From positions 1-53,315 of the forward strand of contig CAIYDQ010000022.1 of the NCBI GenBank assembly GCA_903925075.1: a stretch of DNA of 53,315 bases, in the 5' to 3' direction. The notes under the pieces were generated by a model, which was given only the letters and a program-made list of their open reading frames with translations, was not told the origin of the DNA and did no database searches. This stretch comes from an uncultured Geobacter sp. (GTDB lineage: Bacteria; Desulfobacterota; Desulfuromonadia; Geobacterales; Geobacteraceae). Of this stretch, positions 43,298 through 50,978 are shown piece by piece (position 1 is the stretch's first letter; each line of letters opens with the position of its first letter). Made by a program: the position numbers and the translations under genes.

Positions 43298-43339
43298 GCG
43301 CCGGAATCCAAGGGATCGAAATCCCCCGGATTCCGGCGC
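43298..43339 (+). promoter_or_regulatory. Leader hairpin before the kinase gene
   Basis: Perfect 12-bp inverted repeat GCGCCGGAATCC (43298-43309) / GGATTCCGGCGC (43328-43339) with an 18-nt loop, in the 5' leader between the promoter and the kinase start. No T-tract, so it is not a standard terminator; a stability element, an attenuator for the preceding small-protein transcript, or a protein-binding site are possible. Confidence 0.65.
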
Positions 43340-43391
43340 TACGGCCGGTTGCGGGGTCCGCCCCTCCCAAACCCGACCATCCCGGGGAATT

Positions 43392-45314
43392 ATGAAAGAG
43401 CTGCTGCGTAGGCGTTTTTTCTCGCTGTCGTTACGGTCGCACCTTCTGCTGTTGGCCTCCCTGCTTGCCCTCCCGTCGGTCGCCTTGATCATCCACTCGG
43501 GCTTTCGTCAGCGAAACGATGCGCTTGACTCCGGCTTCGCCCAGACCAGGCGTCTTGCCTACAGCATCGCCACCGAGCAGTACAACATGACCGGCGACAT
43601 CGAGCAGCTGTTGACGGTCCTGGCCCAACTGCCCGAGGTGAAGACGCATAACGGACCGGCCGCGCAGAAGATTTTGAGCGACGTCTACCGAAAAAGCGGC
43701 CAGTACGGGAACATAGTCATAGCAAAGCCAACCGGGGAAATCTGGGCCTCGGCGCTCCCCACGACGGGATCGCTCTCCGTCAAGGAAAAACGCTCGTTTC
43801 TAAACGCTCTCGGCAGCAGGCACTTTTCCTCGGGAGAATTCGCCGTGGGAAGGATCTCGGCGCTCCCGTCGATCGGCTTTGCCTATCCCATGATCGACCA
43901 AAAGGACCGGTTTGCGGGCACCATCTCGGCGAACGTCAACTTCGGCCACCTGAAGGAGTTGATCGTGCAGGCCGGACTCCCCCGAGGATCGGCGTACTGC
44001 ATCTCGGATTACAAAGGCATCGTCATCGCGCGCAACTTGAATCCCGAGAAAACCGTCGGGCTGGCCGACAAATCCGACCTCTTCTTGCGGATGAAACAGG
44101 GCCCGCAGGAGGATTCCTTCATCGGGACCGAGTTGGGCGGCGAAAAGCGGATCATCTCTTACCGCAAGCTCCGGCTGCCGAGGGAGGACACCCCTTACCT
44201 CTATATCAGGGCAAGCATCCCCCTTGAAGAGGTTCTCAAGGCCGCGCGCCTTGCCCAATTCGTAAACATCGCCGTCCTGACCGGTTTTTTGCTGGCCGCC
44301 CTGCTCCTTAGCGTGTCCGTCGCCAATTATTGCTTCGTCGGGCGCATCAAGATACTCAGGGAGAGCTCGCAGCGGATCGCCCGCGGGAACTTCGAGGTCC
44401 GGGTTTCCGACCTGATACGCGGTGGCGAGCTTGGCGACCTGGGATGGTCGCTTGACGAAATGGCCCGGCAGCTAAAGGAAAGGGAAGGAGAGCTGAACCA
44501 GCTCAACAAGGGGCTCACCAAGAGGGTCGCGGAAGAGATCGAGCGCAGGCTGGTGCATGAACGCCTGCTTGCGCGCCATGCGCGGCTTGCGGCCATAGGA
44601 GAGATGATCGGAGCCATCGCCCATCAGTGGCGTCAGCCGCTGGCAATCGTGGGGGCCACGGTGCAAAGCGTCAAGATGGCCTGGAAGTCCCGCTGCCTCG
44701 ACACTTCCTTCCTGGACAACGCGGTATCGGACGTGCAGACGCAGCTGTTGCACATGTCCGAAACCATCGAGCATTTCAGGCGGTTTTTCAGCCCCGAAAA
44801 GGTGGTGGAAAGCTTCGATCTCAGGGGGAAGATACAGGAAGTCATGCAGCTCGTGGCCCCCCGGTTCGCCAATTCCGCGGTTACCCTGGAGTTCGTCGAC
44901 CGCACGCCGGGCCTCCCGTTGGCGATCAGGGGATATCAAAACGAGTTCAAGCAGGCCCTCATCAACCTGATCGGCAATTCCTTCGACGCCATCGTCGACG
45001 CCGAGTCCGGCGACCGGCCGACGGGGATGCGAGGGCTGGTGACGATCTCCCTGCACACGGAAACGGACAAGGTGGTGATAGGGGTGAGGGACAACGGGGG
45101 CGGCATCCCGGAAGAGTACGCCGACAAGATCTTCGAGCCGTATTTCACCAGCAAACCCGCCGACAAGGGAACCGGCATCGGCTTGTACATGTCCCGACTC
45201 ATCGTCGAAGAAAGCATGGGAGGGAGGCTCCGCTTCACCAGCGGTGCGGAAGGGACCCTGTTCCGGATGGAATTCCCGAAGGACGTCTCAACGCAAGGAG
45301 GGCTCAATGGGTGA
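43392..45314 (+). CDS. Membrane sensor histidine kinase
   Basis: A 640-aa kinase. Signal-anchor helix near residues 18-36 (LLLLASLLALPSVALIIHSGF), a periplasmic Cache-type sensor of about 250 aa (to about 290; GSAYCISDYKGIVIARNLNPE is typical), a second helix (NIAVLTGFLLAALLLSVSVA), HAMP (about 320-370), coiled coil, HisKA with H411 in AHQWRQPLAIV, and HATPase with NLIGNSFDAIVD, VRDNGGGIPEEYADKIFEPYFTSK and DKGTGIGLYMS. The HQWRQPL box is the type that partners NtrC-like regulators. Its stop overlaps the regulator start by 8 bp. Confidence 0.94.
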   Translation: MKELLRRRFFSLSLRSHLLLLASLLALPSVALIIHSGFRQRNDALDSGFAQTRRLAYSIATEQYNMTGDIEQLLTVLAQLPEVKTHNGPAAQKILSDVYRKSGQYGNIVIAKPTGEIWASALPTTGSLSVKEKRSFLNALGSRHFSSGEFAVGRISALPSIGFAYPMIDQKDRFAGTISANVNFGHLKELIVQAGLPRGSAYCISDYKGIVIARNLNPEKTVGLADKSDLFLRMKQGPQEDSFIGTELGGEKRIISYRKLRLPREDTPYLYIRASIPLEEVLKAARLAQFVNIAVLTGFLLAALLLSVSVANYCFVGRIKILRESSQRIARGNFEVRVSDLIRGGELGDLGWSLDEMARQLKEREGELNQLNKGLTKRVAEEIERRLVHERLLARHARLAAIGEMIGAIAHQWRQPLAIVGATVQSVKMAWKSRCLDTSFLDNAVSDVQTQLLHMSETIEHFRRFFSPEKVVESFDLRGKIQEVMQLVAPRFANSAVTLEFVDRTPGLPLAIRGYQNEFKQALINLIGNSFDAIVDAESGDRPTGMRGLVTISLHTETDKVVIGVRDNGGGIPEEYADKIFEPYFTSKPADKGTGIGLYMSRLIVEESMGGRLRFTSGAEGTLFRMEFPKDVSTQGGLNG

Positions 45315-46656
45315 AAAATCGCCGTTAAAAATACTTTATGTGGAGGACGAGCCCAAACTGCGCGAGCGGCTCAGCCTCATGCTCGGGATGTGCTTCCGGA
45401 CGGTGTGCACCGCCGCCAATGGAGAGGAGGGGTTGCGGATTTTTTCCCTGGAGCGTCCCGACATCGTGGTGAGCGACATCAGGATGCCGGTCATGGACGG
45501 CTTGGAGATGACGCGCTGCATCCGCCAAGTGGCGCCGAAAGTTCCGGTCATCTTATGCACGGCGTTCACGGAGACCTCCTACCTCCTCAGGTCAATCGAG
45601 CTGGGAGTTTCGGCCTACGTGCGCAAACCCCTCGACTGCGAGCAGCTCATTGAAACCATCAAGGAGACGGCGGCCCCCATCCTGCAAGGAATCGAGCTGG
45701 AGATCGTGAGATCGCGCGAGCAGGTTTCGCTGGAATTTCTCCTTGGACAAAGCCCCGCCATGAGTCAGGTGATCGGGCAGGCGCGCCAGATTGCCCGGAC
45801 CGATTTTTCCACCATCCTGCAGGGCGAGACCGGAGTCGGCAAATCCCACCTGGCCCTGCTCATCCACGGCTTGAGCGAGCGCAGGGATCGCCCCTTCGTC
45901 ACCGTCAACCTGAGCTCGCTGCCGGAGTCCCTGGCTGAAAGCGAACTTTTCGGGCACACCAAGGGGGCCTTTACCGGTGCGGAATCGGCCAAGAAAGGAC
46001 TCTTCGAGGAGGCGAACGGGGGGACTCTCTTTCTCGACGACGTGGACTGCGCCACACCGGCCATCCAGGCCAAAATACTTCACGTCGTGGAACAGAAGCG
46101 TTTTTATCCGGTCGGAGGGACCAAGACGGTGGCAACCAACACCCGCATCATCGCCGCCACCAATCGGGACCTGCTCCTGGAGGCCCACCAGGGAAATTTC
46201 CGCAAGGACCTTTACTACCGGCTCGGCGACCTGGTGATCACCATACCTCCGTTGCGTGAAAGGGGAGTCGACCTCGAGCTGCTGGCTCGCGCCTTTTTGA
46301 ACGAAGTTTCGCTGGAGCTGAACAGGACACCTCCCCGCATAACGCCCGACGCCATCGCCCAGCTGCATCGTCATCCCTGGCCCGGCAACGTGCGGGAGTT
46401 GAAGAGCGCCATGAAACGGGTGGCCGTATTTTCAGGAGCAACCGTTTCCGCGGCCGAACTCGCCTCCGTTTTGAGCAAGATGCCGGAGGCGATGGCCAAG
46501 CGACCCGACGAAAGGCCGAAGACCTTCGAGGAGGCCCAGCGCCAGGCGATGGTGGAGGCGCTCGCCGCTGCCGGCGGGAAGAAAATGGAGGCTGCCCGGC
46601 TGCTGGACCTCGATTACAACCGTTTCAAGCGCATATTCGATAAATACCGGCTGTAG
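45307..46656 (+). CDS. NtrC-family sigma-54-dependent response regulator
   Basis: A 449-aa protein from ATG 45307. Receiver with LYVEDEPKL and D57 in VVSDIRMPVMDG; AAA+ domain with Walker A QGETGVGKSHLALLIH, the sigma-54 loop GAFTGA (in GHTKGAFTGAESAK), Walker B GGTLFLDDVDC, and RHPWPGNVRELK; C-terminal Fis-type helix-turn-helix ending ARLLDLDYNRFKRIFDKYRL. All features needed to open sigma-54 holoenzyme are present. Sigma-54 promoters with a shared upstream motif stand on each side of the operon. Confidence 0.96.
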   Translation: MGEKSPLKILYVEDEPKLRERLSLMLGMCFRTVCTAANGEEGLRIFSLERPDIVVSDIRMPVMDGLEMTRCIRQVAPKVPVILCTAFTETSYLLRSIELGVSAYVRKPLDCEQLIETIKETAAPILQGIELEIVRSREQVSLEFLLGQSPAMSQVIGQARQIARTDFSTILQGETGVGKSHLALLIHGLSERRDRPFVTVNLSSLPESLAESELFGHTKGAFTGAESAKKGLFEEANGGTLFLDDVDCATPAIQAKILHVVEQKRFYPVGGTKTVATNTRIIAATNRDLLLEAHQGNFRKDLYYRLGDLVITIPPLRERGVDLELLARAFLNEVSLELNRTPPRITPDAIAQLHRHPWPGNVRELKSAMKRVAVFSGATVSAAELASVLSKMPEAMAKRPDERPKTFEEAQRQAMVEALAAAGGKKMEAARLLDLDYNRFKRIFDKYRL

Positions 46657-46671
46657 TTGCCGGGGAACTCC

Positions 46672-46711
46672 TCATTTTGTGTACCCGATTTGACCTTGCG
46701 CTGTCCATTTC
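46672..46711 (+). promoter_or_regulatory. Conserved upstream activating motif, copy 2
   Basis: TCATTTTGTGTA (46672-46683), CG.TTTG, then CCATTTC (46705-46711), matching the copy at 42724-42764 with a 1-bp shorter gap. Starts 15 bp after the regulator stop codon. Downstream similarity (e.g. CATTCCGG, TGTTA) continues to about 46768. Confidence 0.75.
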
Positions 46712-46770
46712 GCCTCCAACCCTCCCCGCCTTTTACAATAGTATGCCTATCATTCCGGGCTGTTAGTCAT

Positions 46771-46786
46771 CGGTACGGATATTGCT
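46771..46786 (+). promoter_or_regulatory. Sigma-54 promoter of the 58-aa membrane protein
   Basis: CGGTACGGATATTGCT: GG-N10-GC with the -12 TTGCT and a -24 ACG; somewhat weaker at -24 than consensus. Distance from the upstream motif start is 99 bp, against 100 bp for copy 1. Confidence 0.7.
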
Positions 46787-46865
46787 GAACTTCTCGGGAG
46801 TGAGCCGATTCCTGCCGGGGGCATCGGCTGAGACGAGTGAACTTTTCAATGGCAAGGGAGGCGGC

Positions 46866-47042
46866 ATGAAGAATACCCAGTTTATGGTAGTCGTGATAGG
46901 CTGCATCGTGGCAACGTTTTTGATGGTGTACGGCATTTGTGTCGGCGGGCTAGCCACCTTTCTCGTGGGGTTTTTCTGCGCGGCGGCCTTGGCCGTCTTT
47001 TTTGTGACCAGAACGGCGACGTCCTCAGCCGTGGAGGGGTGA
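46866..47042 (+). CDS. 58-aa two-helix membrane protein, sigma-54 controlled
   Basis: ATG 46866 follows AAGGGAGGCGGC. The protein has two hydrophobic segments in a row (FMVVVIGCIVATFLMVYGIC and LATFLVGFFCAAALAVFFV) and a short polar tail (TRTATSSAVEG), with three membrane-facing cysteines. The longer reading of the same frame from 46782 has no ribosome-binding site. No family recognised. Context makes it a probable target of the adjacent NtrC-type regulator. Confidence 0.75.
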   Translation: MKNTQFMVVVIGCIVATFLMVYGICVGGLATFLVGFFCAAALAVFFVTRTATSSAVEG

Positions 47043-47056
47043 CAAGCCTGAAAGCC

Positions 47057-47087
47057 CGGGGAGCATGACCCGGGTCTGCCCTCCCCG
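47057..47087 (+). terminator. Stem-loop after the 58-aa gene
   Basis: CGGGGAG (47057-47063) pairs with CTCCCCG (47081-47087) 14 bp after the stop codon. No T-run; likely a weak or factor-assisted terminator, or a shared element with the convergent toxin-system gene that follows. Confidence 0.5.
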
Positions 47088-47100
47088 AGATTGAAATGGA

Positions 47101-47412
47101 TTAGAGGCTGGGGCGCGCCGGTTGAAGACCGGCCCGAGTCGGCAAGGGCGGGGCAGGTTGTCGCTTGCATTTCAGGTTCCAGTACGCCCAAGAACGCGCA
47201 TCGAAAATGCCAGGCGGGGCCTTTTCCAAAACCTCGCGGAATTCGTCATTGCCTACTATGCCTTGCAGCGCCTTTAAATCCTCAACTGCGCCAAAGGTCA
47301 TGACATGCGCGAGAAAATGCACGGGGTCGGCCAGTTCTTCCTCCGGCTCTTTAAACCAGACGACGCGGCGAGCCACATTCAACACTTCAGGGGTAACGGG
47401 CAAAGGTTTCAT
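47101..47412 (-). CDS. Small partner protein of the AbiEii-type toxin
   Basis: A 103-aa soluble protein (VTPEVLNVARRVVWFKEPEEELADPVHFLAHVMTFG, AYWNLKCKRQPAPPLP at the C-terminus). The start ATG lies in a 4-bp ATGA overlap with the end of the nucleotidyltransferase gene, so the two are one unit. It does not look like AbiEi (no winged helix is evident). I would treat it as the putative antitoxin or accessory subunit on context alone. Confidence 0.75.
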   Translation of the reverse strand: MKPLPVTPEVLNVARRVVWFKEPEEELADPVHFLAHVMTFGAVEDLKALQGIVGNDEFREVLEKAPPGIFDARSWAYWNLKCKRQPAPPLPTRAGLQPARPSL

Positions 47413-48080
47413 GGTGTATATCCATTCTCGTCCGGCCGCTTGGCGTAGGGCTGCAGCACGGGAAGGGTGGACGGATCGACAGAATCAACGGCAGCAATTA
47501 GACGTTTGCGCACGTCGGCGGGCAATGCCGGTATATCATCGAAATAGGACAGCGCCTTCAACGTAATCATGGCATTGAAGCTGCGCCCATAAACGACACG
47601 ACCAGCCGCTAAAGCGGTTGGCAAGTCGATGCCGTGCTGCAACAACGCGTCGATATCCAGGTAATCTTTCACCTCGGCACGTTTTTGCACCACGGCAACC
47701 TTTGTCCCGGCAACGTCCAGCAACGACGCCACATGGAGCGCGCGCCCCCGGGCTTGGTCGCGCGGGGCAGCTTGTCCAAGGCCCAAGTCCCCAAAAAAAG
47801 AAACCAAGACAGGGCCGCCGCGCTCAATGCGGCACGTCAGGGTATTGGGGGAAACTCTCACCCGCTCCGCACCCTTAAGATATGGGAGCGAGGCGGCTAG
47901 TTCGTCGGGATCAAAGGGCTGATTTGAGAAAAAATCGAAATCGACGGAAGCTCTATGCCCCAAACGCAAAGCAAGCGCCGTCCCACCGTAAAGCGTGAAA
48001 ACGTCGGGCGTCGCATCAAGCTCCGGCCATAGCCTAAGCTGCGGCGGCGGCAATATAGCTAGGGTGGGGTTAAAGATCAT
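47409..48080 (-). CDS. AbiEii/AbiGii-family nucleotidyltransferase toxin
   Basis: A 223-aa protein from ATG 48080 (GGAAAGGA upstream; the longer reading to 48179 is not needed). Nucleotidyltransferase core: LYGGTALALRLGHRASVDFDFFSNQPF with the GG-T and the D-x-D metal pair. Later conserved lysines KVAVVQKRAEVKDYLDIDALL match the AbiEii/MenT family. Such toxins modify tRNA or other targets and act in phage defence or as toxin-antitoxin modules. The usual upstream AbiEi antitoxin is absent; the partner is the downstream small gene. Confidence 0.85.
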   Translation of the reverse strand: MIFNPTLAILPPPQLRLWPELDATPDVFTLYGGTALALRLGHRASVDFDFFSNQPFDPDELAASLPYLKGAERVRVSPNTLTCRIERGGPVLVSFFGDLGLGQAAPRDQARGRALHVASLLDVAGTKVAVVQKRAEVKDYLDIDALLQHGIDLPTALAAGRVVYGRSFNAMITLKALSYFDDIPALPADVRKRLIAAVDSVDPSTLPVLQPYAKRPDENGYTP

Positions 48081-48156
48081 AACGAGTCCTTTCCGGCCGG
48101 GGCTTGGTAGCTCAATATAACATAGAAAGGGCAACAACCCCATCAATTTGTTCAAT

Positions 48157-48235
48157 ATTTGCCCCTTCGAGCGTGGCACGACATCCTGTATTTACAGGAA
48201 AGGCTTTTCGTCACTCACAAGCGAAGGGGACAAAT
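48157..48235. repeat. Long inverted repeat with inner palindrome
   Basis: ATTTGCCCCTTCG (48157-48169) faces CGAAGGGGACAAAT (48222-48235), complementary apart from one extra base. Inside is CCTGTA-TT-TACAGG (48185-48198). It is 77 bp upstream of the toxin start, so it might be its operator, or a remnant of a small non-autonomous element. Confidence 0.6.
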
Positions 48236-48338
48236 GGCCATGACGTACAAAGTGTCGAGGAACTGCTTCATGGTTTCTCCCCCCCCGCGTTACGAACAGT
48301 TTCCTGGCAACCTTCCTGCTTCGATTCTTCTCATCACA

Positions 48339-48490
48339 AAAGGCTGAGAGTCGTCTCCCAAGTTCAAATCGACAAGATAATGACGGTTCCTCGCGACAAG
48401 ATAGCAGCCGCCATCGGCCGACTTACCGACAAACAACTAAGCGAAATAACCAAGCTGCTTGCGCTATGGATAGGGATTGCAGACCTCTGA
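48339..48490 (+). pseudogene. MazF/PemK-type toxin remnant (C-terminal part)
   Basis: In frame at 48339-48490 the sequence reads LRVVSQVQIDKIMTVPRDKI and on through GRLTDKQLSEITKLLALWIGIADL, the C-terminal strand and helix of a MazF-family endoribonuclease. The N-terminal two thirds cannot be found upstream (the preceding in-frame sequence is non-homologous), so the gene is truncated. Its last 59 bp recur at 51113. Confidence 0.75.
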
Positions 48491-48506
48491 TGTCGAGGGC
48501 GTTCGC
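48448..48506. repeat. 59-bp direct repeat, copy 1
   Basis: AACCAAGCTGCTTGCG... to ...GGGCGTTCGC, which is 56 of 59 identical to 51113-51171 in the same orientation. It includes the end of the MazF remnant (TKLLALWIGIADL) and 17 bp beyond. Confidence 0.9.
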
Positions 48507-48591
48507 CCGCTAACCAGGCGGACAAGATAAAAGGCCCTGATTTCTCAAGGCCTTTTGTCTACTTCGTGTTCGAATGTATCATCAGGGCGCG

Positions 48592-48840
48592 TTATTTAAC
48601 AAGCTTCAGTAGCAAGGCCGTAATCAGTACCGTCTGCAGGAAGCCAGCGCCGACCACCCAGCGGATCAATTCGGACTTGGTTTCAGCTAGTGCGAGTTGA
48701 AGATCTTGTTTAGTGGCAAGATCAAGCTCCGCCTGGACGTCCTTGAAAGCTTCGGATATGGCCTCGGCTTCCGCGATCGGGACACCAGCCTCTTGCAGCT
48801 TTTTGGCAAATTTCAGTGGCTCAAATGTTATCGTGGCCAT
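48592..48840 (-). CDS. Small coiled-coil membrane-anchored protein (DUF1640-like)
   Basis: An 82-aa protein from ATG 48840 (GAGGGATGAT upstream). ITFEPLKFAKKLQEAGVPIAEAEAISEAFKDVQAELDLATKQDL then one C-terminal transmembrane helix (LIRWVVGAGFLQTVLITALLLKLV). This is the architecture of bacterial DUF1640/CCDC90-like proteins: an amphipathic head, a coiled coil, and a tail anchor. Function unknown. It lies between the MazF remnant and a pseudogene. Confidence 0.82.
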   Translation of the reverse strand: MATITFEPLKFAKKLQEAGVPIAEAEAISEAFKDVQAELDLATKQDLQLALAETKSELIRWVVGAGFLQTVLITALLLKLVK

Positions 48841-49042
48841 ATCATCCCTCAAATCGATCTATACCATCTATGGCCTGTACCGGCAAGCTCATATTACGCG
48901 AATATCTTCTTGCATCCGCTCCACAACTCCCAGCGTGTGCGGTCACTGCTGGGCTTACGCAACAAATGAGGCAATGCAGCACCGGTGCTTGCTTACAAAA
49001 CGGATCTGGAGTCGGCGACAACGCCGCCCCCAGCATCCTCTC

Positions 49043-49644
49043 ATGGATGACAACGGGGACGGTTTCGGCAGTCCTGCGAGGGTGATTGGGCAAAAGGATG
49101 GAGCAATCGCAGCCAAGATGGTTCTTGGACTCGGCTCGAACGCATCGGGCCTGCAATGGCAAGCTGCCATGCCAACCACTAAAGTTACCTTGGGTTCACC
49201 CCCCATAACCACTTGGGCAACCATTGACGTTACTAATACCGGAGCGTCCGCATCGTCATAGGGTATCTCCGCGACAGCGTGACTGGTACACCCATTGCTA
49301 AGGCCACTATAAAAGCTGGCGCAGCAGGGGCCACCTCGTTATCCAACGGTGCATTCCTAATGGTGCTCCCAACTGGCAGCGTCAATGTCTCCGTCACATC
49401 AGCCACCGGCTACCATTTAAAAAGCATTTCCTCGGTCATCATCACCGCAGGGAGAGCGACAGATGCCAGCATGACATTAACACCCGCCTCATCTGGAACA
49501 GCACCAACCATAAGCGATGTGCTGAACGCCATAAACATGTTCCTTGGACTGAACACGCCTGCGCCTTGGGTGGATATGGATAGGAGCAACGCGGTCTCTG
49601 CGGCCGAGATGCAGAAGGTCTTAAACTCGTTCTCGGGGCAGTAA
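49043..49644 (+). pseudogene. Degraded secreted protein (peptidase C13-like tail / dockerin-like)
   Basis: First part in one frame (MDDNGDGFGSPARVIGQKDGAIAAKMVLGLG to stop at 49261) and second part in another (from about 49262: GYLRDSVTGTPIAKATIKAG, then a carboxypeptidase-regulatory-like domain, and ISDVLNAINMFLGLN with DMDRSN, a dockerin/EF-hand-like end). They meet at a frameshift near 49258-49265. The Asp-rich calcium loop and the regulatory-like domain suggest a large secreted protein of which only the 3' end survives. Confidence 0.6.
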
Positions 49645-49683
49645 GTGGAGGCTGACGAGTTTTTTTCGCGGATACACGTTTTA

Positions 49684-49726
49684 TGTATACACGAATTGTT
49701 GTATACCTTTGTATAGTTTGCTATAG
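49684..49726 (+). promoter_or_regulatory. Repeated TGTATAC motifs upstream of the ATPase
   Basis: TGTATAC at 49684-49690 and 49700-49706, TGTATAG at 49710-49716 and GCTATAG at about 49720-49726; GTATAC is a self-complementary core. The spacing of 16 and 10 bp, and location 20-60 bp before the ATG, fit an operator or a set of -10-like elements. Confidence 0.55.
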
Positions 49727-49744
49727 TTCTGCAAAGGAGGTTCC

Positions 49745-50932
49745 ATGGACAGGATAAGCAACCCGTTTTCGCCGGGGGCCGGCAGCCCACCTCCGGAATT
49801 GGTAGGGCGCGACGTCATACTGGAAGACGCTAGCGTCCTCTTCGCCAGGACTTTGGCTAAACGTCCCGAAAAAAGCCTCCTGCTTACCGGTCTTCGCGGG
49901 GTCGGCAAAACCGTTCTTCTGAACGAGATCGAGCGGCTGGCGGCTCACGCAGGTTATCGCACCATCATGCTTGAAGCACACGAGAGCAAGGTTTTCCCGG
50001 CTCTCTTGGCACCTGCCCTGCGTCGCCTTCTTTACGAGTTGGACCGCATGGCTGGCGCTGGCAAACTTGCACGCCGCGGATTAGCCGTGCTGAAAAGCTT
50101 CCTGGGAGCGTTGAAGCTCTCCTATGGCGATTTCGAGGCGGGACTGGACATCGAGCCTGAAACCGGCGCCGCCGACAGTGGCGATATCGAGGCGGATCTT
50201 CCAAATCTTTTCTGCGCCGTCGCGGAAGCCGCCCAAGAGCGGGGAACCGGCATCGCGATTCTGATCGACGAGATCCAGTATCTCAACTCCAAAGAATTGA
50301 GCGCCTTGGTGATGGCCATGCACCTGATGCAGCAACGCCAACTCCCTCTCGTGCTGGTGGGAGCGGGTCTCCCTATCCTGCCGGCGCTGGTGGGCAATTC
50401 CAAATCATACGCAGAAAGACTGCTGCAGTTCCCTGTGATAGGACCACTGGTAAGGTTGGATGCCGATCGGGCATTACAAGACCCGGTTCGTGAAGCTGGC
50501 GTGGAGTTCACCGACGAGGCCCTTGACGAAATATTCCATCTTACACGAGGGTACCCTTACTTCCTGCAGGAGTGGGGATACATGTCGTGGAATCGCGCCG
50601 AAGCGTCGCCCATAACACTCGATACGGTAGAGCGCGCTACCGAACCAATCATGCTCCGCTTGGACCAGAACTTCTTCCGGGTCCGTTTCGACAGGCTCAC
50701 GCCGAAAGAAAAGGAATGCCTTCGGGGGATGGCGGAACTCGGCTGCGGCCCGTACCGCCTCGGCGATATTGCAGCGGTACTGGGGATTGGGATAGCCCGG
50801 CTCAGTCCCGTCCGGGCTTCGCTGATTCGCAAGGGGATGATCTATAGTCCCGAGCACGGGGAACTGGATTTCACCGTGCCCCTTTTCGATGAATTCATGC
50901 GCCGAACGATGGCGTTGCAGAAATGGAACTAA
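49745..50932 (+). CDS. AAA-family ATPase (archaeal-ATPase-like)
   Basis: A 395-aa P-loop ATPase with AAAGGAGG before ATG 49745. Walker A LLLTGLRGVGKTVLLNEI, Walker B IAILIDEIQYLN, sensor VLVGAGLPILPALVG, arginine finger region SKSYAERLLQF, and a C-terminal winged-helix segment (RFDRLTPKEKECLRGMAELG, GIARLSPVRASLIRKGMIY). Such stand-alone ATPases often accompany mobile elements or toxin modules, and their targets are unknown. The gene lies inside the 59-bp direct repeats. Confidence 0.88.
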   Translation: MDRISNPFSPGAGSPPPELVGRDVILEDASVLFARTLAKRPEKSLLLTGLRGVGKTVLLNEIERLAAHAGYRTIMLEAHESKVFPALLAPALRRLLYELDRMAGAGKLARRGLAVLKSFLGALKLSYGDFEAGLDIEPETGAADSGDIEADLPNLFCAVAEAAQERGTGIAILIDEIQYLNSKELSALVMAMHLMQQRQLPLVLVGAGLPILPALVGNSKSYAERLLQFPVIGPLVRLDADRALQDPVREAGVEFTDEALDEIFHLTRGYPYFLQEWGYMSWNRAEASPITLDTVERATEPIMLRLDQNFFRVRFDRLTPKEKECLRGMAELGCGPYRLGDIAAVLGIGIARLSPVRASLIRKGMIYSPEHGELDFTVPLFDEFMRRTMALQKWN

Positions 50933-50945
50933 GCTTTCCCCGTGC

Positions 50946-50978
50946 CAAATAGCGAATGGCGGCCGCACCCGCTATTTG
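50946..50978 (+). terminator. Stem-loop after the ATPase
   Basis: CAAATAGCG (50946-50954) and CGCTATTTG (50970-50978) form a perfect 9-bp stem 14 bp after the stop codon, with a GC-rich loop and no clear T-tract beyond TTGACTTG. Confidence 0.6.

Noticed and set aside
48104..48338. N-terminal part of the frame leading into the MazF remnant
   Set aside because: No MazF similarity before about 48339; it covers the inverted repeat and is open by chance.
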